Notes under the pieces: model-generated | Seen by the model: the letters and a program-made list of their open reading frames with translations, nothing else | The model's database searches: none | Told to the model about the DNA's origin: nothing | Made by a program: the position numbers and the translations under genes | Shown: in pieces, positions 1 to 11,445 of the stretch | Position numbering within the stretch: position 1 is the first letter of the stretch | Layout: each line of letters starts with the position of its first letter | NCBI GenBank assembly: GCA_963969365.1 | Contig: OZ017749.1 | Span: 3,906,001 to 3,970,000, forward strand | Source of the DNA: Asterochloris sp. CNOR1 | Lineage: Eukaryota > Chlorophyta > Trebouxiophyceae > Trebouxiales > Trebouxiaceae | Direction of reading: 5' to 3' | DNA length: 64,000 nt

Positions 1-962
1 GACCATTGATAGTCACTGGGTGTGGGGTTAGATGATCTGAAGGGCATAGCATGGCAAAGTTGGGCTGGCAGCTGCAAATGTTCAAGTGTCCTGCCAGGTC
101 AGGTTTTGATGACCTGCAGCTGCAGGGCAGCACTGATGCAGTACTGATGCAGTACTGATGATGAGCAGTGAGGCAAGTCATCGTCCTGGCCTGCAGCTGT
201 GCCGCTGGCCAGCACGATTTTTGCACGGGCTGGCATGAGCAATCTGCAGGGCGGGTGGAAGTAAGGCTGAGAGGTTAGTTTCCAAGCAATCTGGTCAGGA
301 CATGCCCTGTGGCACAATTTGGTGGTGGACTTCAGACCCTGCACGGCAGGAAGTGGCACAGGCAGATGTTGAAATAGTCAGGCAAAGCATGACAAGCAGA
401 GTTTGCACTGTGGGCCTCGTGGCACCACGTTGGGACTACATAGTGCAGTATACTGCAACCCCACTGCCGTATAGTTATGAGTGCAGGCCGGCTGCGGCTG
501 TGCAGCTATCCATTTGCAGCTGGTGGTGGACCAGAGATGCCTCCCTTTTTTTATCAGGTGCAGGCACAGCAACAGGGTTTGGCCAAACCCTGCCATGGCA
601 GCAAGTGAGTGTGCAGAGCTCACCACGGAGTGACCCGTGCCTGGCTGGATAACAACGTTGAAGGGGACGCAGACCTGCACGCCTGCAGCAGTACAGGGTG
701 TGGTATTGCTGGCGCAGGGCTTGAAAGTCTCTCAGCATGTGTGCCCTCCAGAAGGCAGCCCTCCAGAAGGCAGCGCTTGTGGGGCTGATCTGACGGGGCA
801 GCGCCTCCAACACTGCCTGACAGGAGGACGCGACCTTTTCCTGCATATGTGCCCCTCAGAAGGACGGCAGCACTTTTCAAGACACCAAGAGCCAGCGCCT
901 CTGGCACTGCATACTGCCACACCAGGTGGAGGGGCGCTGCACATAAATAACCTTGCAGGAGA
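1..962. other. No confident gene
   Basis: Short open frames occur on both strands but none has convincing splice borders or a recognisable domain. Alanine-rich stretches on the minus strand around 100-240 could be later exons of the minus-strand gene whose signal-peptide exon lies at 1,196-1,280. A short direct repeat (CCAGAAGGCAG twice) lies near 748-772. Confidence 0.3.
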
Positions 963-1280
963 TTACCGCCATCTCATGACTGCCTCAGGGCTTGGTAACA
1001 CACTACATGCGCATGCATAACGCTCTTGCTGTGAGTGCTTGACGAGAGGAGCCTGCCGCACCACACCAGATATTGGTACTCGCCTCAATGTCTGAGTGGG
1101 CATCACGCCCCTCAAATGCAGCTTGTCTCGATGCACCTCAGAGTGATCAGTCAGCTCCTCAGCTGAGGCTGGAGCCTGCAGGTCCAGCAGCTCACCTGTG
1201 AATGATGCCAGGCTCCTTGTGACAGATGCTGCCTTGATTGAAGCCGTCAGCAGGAGGAGTGCCAGGGCGATCGACAGCAT
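963..1280 (-). CDS. First exon of a putative secreted protein
   Basis: An ATG at 1,278-1,280 (minus) opens a typical signal peptide (MLSIALALLLLTASIKA, then AS) followed by a Thr/Ser-rich start of the mature chain. The frame meets a good donor, CACAG/GTGAGC, with exon end at 1,196, so the coding part seen here is probably only 1,196-1,280; the frame stays open to 963 if unspliced (about 105 residues). The layout, a one-exon signal peptide ending just before a GTGAG donor, is the same as in the plus-strand genes at 1,469 and 5,124, so this may be a divergently oriented relative. Later exons would lie in 1-960 or beyond the left edge and could not be assigned. Function unknown. Confidence 0.35.
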   Translation of the reverse strand: MLSIALALLLLTASIKAASVTRSLASFTGELLDLQAPASAEELTDHSEVHRDKLHLRGVMPTQTLRRVPISGVVRQAPLVKHSQQERYACACSVLPSPEAVMRWR

Positions 1281-1468
1281 GCTGCACGTAGCTTCTGCTG
1301 GCAGGCGAAGGTGCAGTGTGCAAGGGAAGTTCAAGCTGCCGGCATCTGGGGTCGCCCCAAGAAACGCTCTGCCAGCTGTCGCTGTATGCCTCGAGCAGCC
1401 TTGAAACACTGAACTGATCAGCTCTGCTCGGGGCGATTCGTGCAGGCCCCCGGATCGAGCCCACCGAA

Positions 1469-4400
1469 ATGAAAATCCAGAACTGCCTCTTGTGGGCCTT
1501 CGCAATATTGGCAACTGCTGGTGTCAATGCTGGTGTCAATGCAAGGGATGCAGAGCACAATTCAGGTGGGCACAGCAGATGAAGGCCATATCTACTGCTC
1601 AGCAGGCCTTGATGCTGGTAGAGCGCGCACTTAAGCCTGAGATGCGCTTGCTCTAAAATGCCACTGAACTATGCAGGCAATGAGGAGCTCTTAGCAGGAC
1701 TGCCAAGGCATCTGCTCCAGCCAGTGTCCAGCTCAGGTGACTTAAAACACTCCTCCAGGCCTCTGAAGGCTGTGCAGTTTTGCCTGCTGGTAAGCTGGAT
1801 GAGTATGGGGGCTGCCCCCTGTTCAACTGCCAAGGTGCAGTCTCAATGACTGAATACAGGCATGCATGCTTGAAATCAAGGCTGGAAACAGCTGGCACTT
1901 GCAGACACTCTGACCTTCAGCTGTGTCCTGCAGTCACCTCAACAGCGACGGGCTCAGCGTCTTCCATTGTCAAGCCTGCAGCTGCAGCAGCCATCGCGCA
2001 GGCATTTGCATCAGTGAGCTGAGCAGCTCGTGACACCTGCAGCCTGCTTGACCTTTCGTCTGCAGGCCAAAGAAGTATGGCCCCTTTGCTGCCAGGGCCT
2101 GCATCAACTGCACTGGGGAGTCAAATCCCTTCTGTTGCAGGTTCAGGGTGGGGGATCTGCTCAGGCAGCTGCCCAGTCCGCAGCCACGGCAATCGGGCAA
2201 GTGGCCAGTCTGCAAGAGCTGTGGTTTGCGTCCTGACTTGTCCCCTGATGCAAGCTGGTGCCTGCAGGCAAGCTGTCGCAAATGCCACAGCCCTTGCCGC
2301 CACCACAGTGCAAACCCAGGGTGAGTTGTCATGGCCAAGCCCAGAGAAAGCAGAAGCTGGTGCAGACAGGTGGCTCTATGTTGAAGATGTGCGCGGCAGA
2401 GCTTGTGGCAGGGCCCTGCAGTGCCTGCCTCTGCTAGCACCCTGCGTGAGCTTGCACTCTGCCTGCACTCTGCATGAGCTTGGCAGAGCTTAGGTAGAGA
2501 CAGGGGCTAAATGTGTCTCGACCTACATGTCTGCAGTGGACATCGTATGCCTTGAACTGCGCATTCAGCCGCCACACTACAGCATCCCTTGCTTGGTGTC
2601 AGCCCAGAAGGAGGATTGTTCCTTTCTATGCGGTATGTCAACGTCACACTGAATGTGTGGCATTGCTGTGCAGGCCAGGGGTCGTCTGGCTCGGGGACTG
2701 CCAATGCTGAAGCAGTGAGCATTGCCACTGTTACGGTTCAAGCAGTTGCCCAGGCTGTGGCCAAAGCCACCAATGGTGAGCTCACAAGCTTTGTTTAGCC
2801 AGCACTGCATATGGATATGCCTCAGCCTTTGAGATACATTGGCAAGGGCCTGCAAAGTAGGCAACACAGCTGAGACAAGGATGAGCTGTGTAAGCAGCTG
2901 ACCGTCAGCTACAGCTGCACTTTCACCTCCAGCTGTTCAGTGCCTGCAGGCTGATTCTGGGCTGCTGCTTGCACCACAGCTTAGAAGTGTTGAGCCCACA
3001 TCGTTGCGGAAACCTGCAGGCACTTCTCAGGCTGCTGCAGCAGCCGCAGCGAGGCATGGACGTACTGTCCAAGCAACACATGTGTACAGAAGAAGTGCCT
3101 GCAGGGCAATTTCAGGGCTGCTGCAGGTATCACAGCTGAGGGGTAATCATGCTGTCTCAGCAGCTGACGGATGGTGCCTGCAGGCAACTCTCAGGCCGTT
3201 GCAGCAGCCAACGCCACCACTGTGAACACCTGTGTGGCCCAAGCCATTGCCAGTGCAGCCGCCAGTGCAACTGCCTCAAACGGTGAGCGCATGCTTTGAT
3301 GTGCAATGTCACTGCTACTTTCAGGGCGGTGCCCACCACCCATCAAAGTCAGGGGGCAAGCCCTAAGTTCCCGAAGACGTGACATTGGCCCACACAGGGG
3401 ACCCTGAGTCCTTACACAGCTTTACATCCTGAGTGGGACACTGGCCCCTTGGATCAAGTATGCCTGTTCACTCAAGTGGCAGGCAAGAGGGGCAATGGAG
3501 CCTCTGCAGCTGTATGACATGACACCAGCTCGCCCCCTCACCCACTCGGCAACGCCATACCTGCCACCGAGCCGTTGCGGGCCTGCCGGCCGAGACAAGT
3601 CCAGAGTGGGCGAGCCTCTTTGACTTACTATTATAGAAAGGACTTGCACTGCCTGCAGGTGGCAGCGCGCAGGCCCTGTCCACAGCTGTGGCCAGCCAGA
3701 CGACTCCCTGCATCGCCACAGCTCTCGCGGCCGCCCTGGCTGACGTCGCACCTCCGCCTGTTGCGCCGCTGTCCATCCCAGCAGCCCCCATCGCCGCTGC
3801 AGCAGGACCCGCTGCCATTGCAGCCGGCCCCACCCCCGCCAGACCTCCCCCCAAGCTTGCTCCGCCAGCTGGCTCCTCGGCAGGGAGCAGTGCCACCGCA
3901 TCCAGCACGGCAGTGGCGACGAGTGGGTGCTGCTTGGCTGCGCGACATGTTAACAACGTTGTCATGTCCATCCTGTCAGCTGCAACCTATGCCTGGTGAC
4001 CAGGAGGCTGGACTCAGGGTGGTTGCTGCTGGTAAGCAAAGCTGTGACCTTTAGCTAGACTGCCAATGCTGCATAGTCAGACCAGCTGATGCTGAGGAAG
4101 CCAGCCTCTATCGGCTTGCTTTTTGACCTGCCGTTCTTCAGCTGCCAGGATCTGACTCCTCTGGGAGACACAGGGCGTCAAAAGGGCAGGCCGCTGCAGA
4201 AGGGGTTGCACAACCCACTTGAACAGCATGCAAACGGCAGAATGATGGGTGGTCCATGGCCATTGAACAGACCTGTCTGAACTGGGTGTATGTCGTCTCA
4301 GCCTGAGTGCCCCAAGCAAATTGTCTGCAGGCAGCACATACCATGGCAGTGGGACGCCCAGGGGGCATCGCCTGGCCTGAGGAGCCCTTTGCCTTGTTTG

Positions 4401-4516
4401 CAGGCGGCACAACTATTGGCAACGGGACACCAGGAGGCACTGCAGATGGGCCAGGCGCAAACGCAAATGGGACTCCCGGCTCGGCTTCTGGGCAGAACAT
4501 CGGCGGCAGCGGCTGA
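1469..4516 (+). CDS. Secreted Ala/Gly-rich modular protein A
   Basis: The proposed start at 1,469 gives a signal peptide (MKIQNCLLWAFAILATAG, cleavage near VNA) ending at a GGTGGGC-type donor near 1,565. Later exons, each preceded by a TGCAG acceptor, encode low-complexity Ala-rich modules: around 1,930-2,010 (AAAAAIAQAFAS), 2,139-2,200 (GGGSAQAAAQSAATAIGQ), 2,680-2,775 (TVQAVAQAVAKATN), 3,185-3,283 (CVAQAIASAAASATAS), 3,655-3,950 (a module that turns Pro/Ala-rich) and a Gly/Thr/Asn-rich tail ending at TGA 4,514-4,516 (GSASGQNIGGSG). The order of modules matches the next gene downstream, which argues they are paralogues made by tandem duplication. No enzyme motif is visible; an extracellular or cell-wall role is inference from the signal peptide and silk-like composition. 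Exon joins in the middle are not certain. Confidence 0.5.
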
Positions 4517-5123
4517 CCTGTCTCTCTGTCCCAGCTCTCTCAAGTCGTCATGCTCCCATGCATGCTCCACTCCTGCTTGCTGCATGAACAGCATGAAGTT
4601 CTGCTTGACAACTGAAGCTGCTTGTCTCCCTGCTCAGTCTCTCAGCGCATGCCCGTCTCGTTGCATGCACTGTCCAGTCAAAACTTGAATTCAAGTCTGC
4701 TGCCAGAGAACCCCTGAACCTCGGCAGGCAATCTGGCAACCCGCAGGATGCTGACACATGCTCCAGGCTGGGCTGTCATGGCAGGGCAGCAGCATTGGAT
4801 ACTGACCACAAGGGCTGCGTTTCTCAGGCATGACTGCGCAAGATGCTGCAGACCTGCATGCTGCAACTGAAGCTGCTTAGTGCTCAGCTTGTCACATGTT
4901 GGACTGTCCAAGCCCAGGATGCAGCCAGGTGCGCCTACAGCTGGCTTCCGTGGAGCCCCTCAGCTTCCAAGCTCTGTTGACGGCACCGCCTGCCCTGTAG
5001 TGTGTGCTCAGTGCTGCCCACAAGTGTGTGCCCAGCACTGTCCTGTACCGCCCACGTCTGTGCTGTGCCTGTTCCCTCTGCACTGTTCTCTGCAGCCCCT
5101 GCGGTCGGACAGCTGTCTTCTGC
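4517..5123. other. Intergenic between paralogues A and B
   Basis: About 600 bases with no exon I can support. It presumably contains the 3' UTR of the upstream gene and the promoter of the downstream one; no TATA box or other element stands out. Confidence 0.3.
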
Positions 5124-7433
5124 ATGATGCGCCAGATTGCGTGTGTCCTCCTAATGGTGGCAGCCACTCTCACTCTAGGCCATAGTGCAGCGGCAACACT
5201 CCCAGCCCAAGCAGGTGAGGTCAGGGCCTGGCCCACCCCAAGGGATGGTTACCAGACCTATTTCAGTTCTATTGTGCCTATCAGCACACAGAGCCACGAA
5301 ACTGCAGCCTTGTTGCTGCATGAGCACACTACTCTTCATGCATGTATTCTCCCAAGCGCTGATTTGCCCCTCTTCTCTGTGCAGATGTGCTTCCAGCCCA
5401 CCTTGCGGACAGGCGACACCTGCTGCATTCCAGTGCGTTAGGTGGCTGCGATCCTTGATACTGAGGTCTGAGCCTGCCTGTGGTACATCAGTTAGAGCTT
5501 CGCCATCCCAGACCGCTGCATGCATGTGATTGTTTGACAAAGTATGCAGCAAGGCAGATGCCAGGCTCAGAGTGGGCGGCTGCGGCTGCGCAGAACCTGG
5601 ATGGAGCGCTATGTGGACAAGGCCAGCTGTTCAGTTGTCTTGCCTGGCCCTTGCAATGACAGCTGACGCCTCCTCTGTGGCCACCATCGAGGCAAAGCCT
5701 GTGGTTGCCTCAGCTCTAGCCAGTGCGTTCAGCAAGGTGAGACGTACGGCAGTAGACCCAGTACCACCCCCGCTGCTGCTTCTGGGCACTTGCTGGCCTC
5801 CTGGTGTATTCAGGTACTGGCAGCATGCTGCGCAGACAGTAGCATGTTGCGCAGACAGTAGTGTAAGTAAGAGGGGTTGCCTGCCCATGCACTTCGCCAG
5901 TCAACACATTTGCATGTGACTCTAGTTTTTCTGGCACCCCTGCAGGGCAGCAGCTGCTACAGGTCCAGGGCGGCGCCTCGGCAGAGGGCAAAGCTCAGGC
6001 CGCCGCCGCAGCCATTGGGCAGGTCAGCCTCTGCCTCTGGTTGCCTGCCAGCATCTAATCTGCGTGTCAGGCTGCTGGCCAACCTTGCACGGTGCTGCAG
6101 GCAGTGACCAAGGCTCAGGCCCAGACAAGCACCCAGATGCAGTCAACAGGATAGGCCAGCAAACACGCCAGCAACATAATGTTGTATGGCATGTCCTTTT
6201 TCACCGATCAGCAGCAAGAGCTCTGTGGTATGCATCAGGTGGCCATGCAGAGTGCTTTGCTGTGTGTTCCCGGCCTGGCTCAACAGTCTGTCTGAAGCGG
6301 CCTGCAAAGTGCCTGGTGGTGGCTGCTGCCCTGTACAACATCTACACCATCTTGGGACTGACAGTCCAGCACACAACTAATCAGCAGTCCAGTGCTTTTC
6401 AGTCCAGCACACCAATGCAGCAGCTCAACCACAGCTGCTCCCTGCAGGTGGAGGCACGGGCCTGGCCGAGGCAAGTGCAGCAGCTGAGAGCATTGCAACC
6501 ATCACCGTCAAGGCCGTTGCAACAGCCGTGGCCAAGGCTACAATTGGTGAGCAGATTGCTTGAGCCTGGCACAGCAATATGCAGTTCTTTGGCCATGCTG
6601 GAAGCAGCTTGGTTGGCTTTATAAGACACTCAGCCACCAACAACTGCATGCAGCCTGTCCAGCTGTTCATAGACCCTGCCCTCTTTGTGCTGGCCAGCTC
6701 TTCTTCAGGCTCATCCTGGACAATATTTGTGCATAGACAACATGCTGCTACATTGAAGGCGCTGCTATACAGCTTGCCCTGTTCACTTCAGTCACTCAAT
6801 GCAGACCTGGTCCCACCCAGATGGCCTTTAATCAACTTTTTGACCTGAGTGTGATGCTGTGCCCCTCTTGAGGACTCAGGGCTGCACCTGGCTTTGGTGG
6901 GAGGTCACCGCACGACTGGTTATATCATTGTAGTGCAAGCTGTGTGATATCTTTCTGTGGTGGCGGTAGAGTCAATGTCAGTGAAGACCTGCACAGCACA
7001 AGCAGTTGCCTCAGCCAGCAGCCAGTCATCAGCTGCCGATGGTGAGCGATTGCAGCGAGATTTCAGCCACTTTGTTGTGATGCTGCACACGTCCAGCAAG
7101 GCTGCTATGAGCTGCTGCCCTCTGCACAGCCTTGCACGGAACACTTTGTGCCCGCCAGATATGAATGCACAGTGATAGGTTGCATACGGGGCTGCACCCT
7201 AAGCCTAGCTGACTATGTAGTCATACCGCCTTCTGCCTGCAGGTGGGAGCGCTGAGGCAGCCTCCAGCGCAGTGGCCAGGAGTGTCACCACCTGCCTTGC
7301 AAGGGCTCTCATAAGTGCCTTGGCAGTGGCTGCCCCCAGTGCCCCTGCCCAGCTTGAGCCAACAGGCTCTGGCTCATGCATCCCCAGCCCCCGGGGGCCC
7401 CCCGCCCAGCTTGAGCCATTAGGCTCTGGCTAA
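5124..7433 (+). CDS. Secreted Ala/Gly-rich modular protein B
   Basis: ATG at 5,124 opens a signal peptide (MMRQIACVLLMVAATLTLG, cleavage after HSAAA) in an exon ending at a GGTGAGG donor near 5,215. Ala-rich exons parallel those of gene A: ~5,658-5,735 (VVASALASAFSK), 5,947-6,020 (GGASAEGKAQAAAAAIGQ), ~6,069-6,150, 6,447-6,544 (TITVKAVATAVAKATI), ~6,960-7,040 (AQAVASASSQSSAAD) and 7,235-7,433 (SAVARSVTTCLARALISA, then two copies of a QLEP-GSG motif and TAA at 7,431-7,433). Module order and sequence show that A and B are tandem duplicates. The 3' end lies tail-to-tail with the malonyl-CoA decarboxylase relic, and a copy of this 3' block sits at 43.05-43.49 kb. Biochemical role unknown. Confidence 0.5.
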
Positions 7434-7850
7434 GGCGCATGTGGTGCAGCTTCCATCTCGCGTGCATCAGGTACTGGTGGCAGCAGAGGTGTCACAGCTG
7501 CCTCTGGTGCTCTCCTTGTGCCATGGCACAGCTGTGGTGCTGGGCCCCCATTCAATGGCAGCATATGCTGAGATGTGTCCCGTCCCTAGGGCTGGTTTGA
7601 CTGCCAACCCATCTGTGCCTGTTAGGTGGCTGCATCTTTTGCAGGCTCAAGCAGCTGCTTGATGCACAGGGACACAGTGATGGGTGTCACAATACCCTGC
7701 CAGTCTCCCGTAAGTAAAAGTTGCTGCTCCTGTGTGGCCAGCTGCCTAGAGTGCTGTTGCGTGCCCTGGTTGGCTGCTGTGTACAGCCAAACTGCCAGAA
7801 GCTCACTCACACTGAACATGCTGCAGGCCAATCGGCGTATAGGCATATAT
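7250..7850. repeat. Source block of a dispersed duplication
   Basis: This block spans the last exon of protein B and the 3' end of the malonyl-CoA decarboxylase relic. It is present again, diverged and with indels, at 43,050-43,490 in the same orientation. Matching landmarks include GCCTTGGCAGTGGCTGCCCC, the CAGGCTCTGGCT motif, CAGGTACTGGTGGCAGCAGA and ATGCTGCAGGCCAAT. Confidence 0.75.
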
Positions 7851-9330
7851 TCCTGATTGTGTGCCTGCATTTTGTCCAAGGCGTATGCATGACTTGTCAT
7901 CAAGCCACAATGAAGCAGATTGCCATCATTTCCGCCATGTTCCGTGCAGACTAAGCCCAATTGCGGAGGTGAAAGTTTGCTACAGGGTCCAGCATCATGT
8001 TAATTTTCTCCTTCAGGAGGTACTGAGCACCCATCCTGAAGAGGATGCTTTCTAATGATGGTGCGACCTGCAGCATGTACAAGGACATTGGGCCAGAGGT
8101 CTGCTCATTGTGTTCCTACAAGATCCAAAGCATGCATAGGCCCCCTGAGGGGTCTGGTATTGCTTATGTCTTCAGGCAAACACGTGATTACCTTTTTGAC
8201 AGATGGCCGCAGCAGCTGGTCACCTGGAATCGCTCCTTTGTGTTGGACAGTATGTGCTCAGCCAGCTGCCTTGATTGTGCTTCAGGGACCTGTTCAGCAT
8301 TGTCTCCCTGTATCTGCTGGCCACGCTTAGCAAGCATTGCATGGCAGGCCGCTTCAAATGGCTCATGCTCGTCTGTCCTCAGCAGGGGCCGTGGACGTCC
8401 AGAGGCCAGGCATGGGCGACAGCTGCACGAGAACCCAGGTGTCATGCTTGTGAGGCTGCTGAGGGCCAGTCGACCGTCCCCACACACACTTAGAGAGCCA
8501 GGCACATACCAATGCCATGGCCAAAGCAGTCATGCATTCTTGCGCAAGGAGGAATCCTGAGTTGCAGCTGCAAGCAGCGACCAAGGACTGCAAGCTGACA
8601 GCAGCATGAGGTTCCCTTCTGCAGCATGCAGTGCCAGGGGCTGCAGCTGCTCGCAGTAAGCAGCGTCTGCAAGTGTGAGAACTCTTGCCGCAAGAGCTCG
8701 GCCACCCTTTTGATCAGGAAGTTGCCCAAGTCAATGCCGGCCAGCCCTTTCTGCCGGGCACAACGTGCGCATAGCGCTGTATACAGGATGACCACCGGGC
8801 CCCCCTGGCATGTTGGCATGGAAGAAGGCATGTACCCTCCTTGCAGGGGCCAGCTTCTGCTTCAGGCCTGTCCAGTTCTGCAGGACGCGGCAGCAGTGGT
8901 GACAGGATGCAGGCATGCACTTCTGGGCAGAACTTAGCTGCGGGGCTTCGAGCCAGCCCAGCTCTGAAGGTCAATTTAGGAGCAGTAATGGCAGGGTGCT
9001 GCCGCTGCCCTGTCCAGGTGAGCACCTCCTCTTCCAAAGCGATGCAGTGGCTTTTGCTGCAGGCAGCCTGTGTCATATCTGCACATGACAACAGCTGTGA
9101 GGTCCACGCAAGCGCTCATGACAGCTTCAGGCAGGCCCATGGCTATGTCCAGCTTGCCTAGCCCCTGTGCATGACCTCTCCTGCATCATATCGCTACATA
9201 GACTGTTGTGCCCGTGACGGCATGCATGCTTGCCTTAACCTCGTGCGCAGCTTCGTAGCGCTGCACCTTGTTTGCTGGGCTCACTGACGACCAAATGTAC
9301 AGCAGACACTGTGTTCTGTGCATTTGCCTT
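7780..9330 (-). pseudogene. Malonyl-CoA decarboxylase relic
   Basis: Malonyl-CoA decarboxylase converts malonyl-CoA to acetyl-CoA and CO2. Minus-strand blocks follow the family order: VQRYEAAHE (exon ending 9,240, donor GAG/GTTAAG), WTGLKQKLAPARRVHAFFHA (~8,800-8,880; the family has RRCFAFFHP here), KGLAGIDLGNFLIKRVAELL with EFSHL (~8,660-8,750; family Q-GL-GI-LG-FLIKRV), and LKEKINMMLDPVANFHLRN (7,954-8,028), the C-terminal DPVANFHLxNGA signature, followed by a diverged C-terminus (CGLMTSHAYALDKM). An exon at 8,221-8,380 (TDEHEPFEAACHAM) lies between and may belong to the gene. Lesions: a run of six C (8,800-8,805) breaks frame between HANMPG and PVVILYTAL; the conserved NGA reads NWA followed by TAG (7,951-7,953); frame shifts again before the C-terminus. 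Probably a pseudogene, although some lesions could be sequence errors. Confidence 0.65.
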
Positions 9331-9602
9331 CTACAAGACCCAAATCTAGGATAGCTCTCAAGCAAATGCTGTGCACTGACTGCACCTGTAGGTTTTAGCT
9401 CCTCCAGGGCGCCAGCTCCATGCACTCAAGAATCTGCAACATTCCAACACGACCAGCGACGCAGCTCCAGCCTGCAAGCTGGCCAAGGGGCCAGGCACCC
9501 CATGGCCAGGCACATTGACATGGGCTAGGGACAGCATCATGAGAACCACTGAAGGGGTCACGTTGCCACCTGGATCCCGGAAAACCAAGGCAGACAAGAG
9601 CA

Positions 9603-10030
9603 GGAGGTGGTTTAGCGCACAGTGTGGGTACCTCTGAGGGGCTTTCACAGGCTGAGGCTCCCTCCCAATGCTTATGAGAGCAGCAGGTGGTCCAGCACAC
9701 AGTCTGGGTACCTCTGATCGGCTGCCACAGGCTGAGGTTTCCTCCCAAGCCATATGAGAGCTGCAGGTGGTCCAGCACACAGTGTGGGTACCTCTGATGG
9801 GCTACCACAGGCTGAGGCTTCCTCCCAGACCACCGCATGAGAGCAGCAGGTAGTCTAGCACACAGTCCAGGTACCTCTGATGGGCTGGCACAGGCTGAGG
9901 CTTCCTCCCAGGGCAGATGAGAGCTGGAAGTGGTCTAGCACACAGTGTGGGCACCTCTGATGGGCTGCATCTGGCTGAGGCTTCCTCCCAGGGCTGCATG
10001 AGAGCAGCAGGTGGTCTAGCACTCCCAAGG
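9603..10030. repeat. 81-bp minisatellite
   Basis: About five head-to-tail copies of a ~81-bp unit plus a partial sixth, starting near 9,603, 9,685, 9,765, 9,849, 9,930 and 10,011. The shared core is CAGCACACAGTGTGGGTACC, then a CTCTGATGGGCT block, then CACAGGCTGAGGCTTCCTCC, ending GAGAGCAGCAG. Copies differ at several positions, so the array is not very recent. It lies upstream of, or in an intron of, the malonyl-CoA decarboxylase relic. Confidence 0.85.
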
Positions 10031-11092
10031 GTTGGCGCTTGCCCTCAGGCCATCTGCTGAGCACAGGCAGCCATGCAGAGCAAGGAGGCATGCACTGCAG
10101 GCATGTACACATTGCCATGGCAGGCTTGAGGCAAGGTGAGAACAGCAGGGTGCAGATGGACAGAGTTTGTGCATGTTGCAGGCCTGCCACACGAGCAGGG
10201 TGGCTGTCGTTGTTGGTTGTCAGGTCAGCCACTGCTTTCACTGCATTTTTGTCAACCCTTCAGAGCCTGCAACAGCATACCAACAAGCCAGTGCACTGAT
10301 GTGAAGGCCTCAGCCAACATGCTGCAACCAGAACAGTTTGTGTTTAGCCAAGGGAATACATGCTGCCATAGCTTTGTGCTAACTTCTGCAAGCTTTAGGT
10401 GTGCTGTCACAGGAGAAGCGTCTCACAAGTGTGTACGGTGCTCAACTGGCCTGCATTGCCGTCTTGGTTGTTCAGGAAGATCACAGATGCCTCTTGGTCT
10501 GTGAAGAAGATGATTGTTTGTTCGAGTGTTGTTCTCTGAGTGAGCACATGCATGTGAAGCAACCTGTCACATACCAACACCTGTGCGTATGAGCGCTAAT
10601 GGTCCATGCTTCACTTGCAAATTTGAAGATTAGAATCAAGTTTAGACTTGAGGTGTGGAATTTGCTGATCCAAGATCGAAGCTGAAACATCTTTCAACTG
10701 TGAGTTCCAAATCATTCACTGAATACCAGAAAGGCAGGCGTACTAGTCACATCAGTTGTCATCATGCAAATGAGATGATCAAGACACTCTCAAGATTGCT
10801 GGGGAGGCATGGAGAGAGGCAGATTGACCTGCCCCCTGTCCGAGGCATTTGCCTGGCCCCCTCCCCCTGCCCCCAAGGTGCAGTACTAATGCTCAATATA
10901 GATATGTGTTGCGCTGACTATTTACAAGACTGCCTTTGCACCCAGGGCTGCTGGCAGCATGCCCAAGTTGCATGCTGAAGCTAGCTAAAAGGTGCCTGCG
11001 GCGCTTTATGCAAACTGTCATTCCCACGCCTGGCACAGCTGGTGCCAAGTGTACCCGCCCGAGCAGGATGCCACCAGCTCCCAGAAGGTAGC
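10031..11092. other. No gene seen
   Basis: No exon with both a recognisable protein and good splice sites. The stretch around 10,600-10,790 is more AT-rich than its surroundings. Confidence 0.3.
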
Positions 11093-11445
11093 CTATCCAA
11101 TGTGCTGCCCTGCCTCAGCGAGACAGGTCAAAACTTCAAGCTGGAGGCGCGCCACCTGGAGCGACGCCAACAGCTGATCTTGTATCTGCAGACGCAAAGA
11201 CAGGTGGTCAAAGCTGGTGGGTGCTTGAGTACCTGCAACTGCTTGAAGTGTACAGATCTTTGGTGTCAATGGCAGCAGGCAGGGCCTGTGCCTGAAGCTC
11301 CACATGAGCCTGGCTGACGGGCTTACCCTGCTCTGGACATGGCGCATGCCCTGGCCGCTGCAGGTGCACTCCTCACGCGACCGGACAACGGCCCTTAAGT
11401 CGGCTGGGTTGCTGTCAAACTGTTGTGCCACCATCTGCAGGTGGG
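11093..11445 (-). other. Possible N-terminal exons of the decarboxylase relic
   Basis: Two minus-strand blocks, one with QQFDSNPADLRAVVRSREE (~11,370-11,430) and one with QLLASLQVARLQLEVLTC (~11,120-11,195), sit where the N-terminal helical domain of malonyl-CoA decarboxylase would lie. The similarity is only in pattern and the link is weak; they could belong to another gene or be chance frames. Confidence 0.2.
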
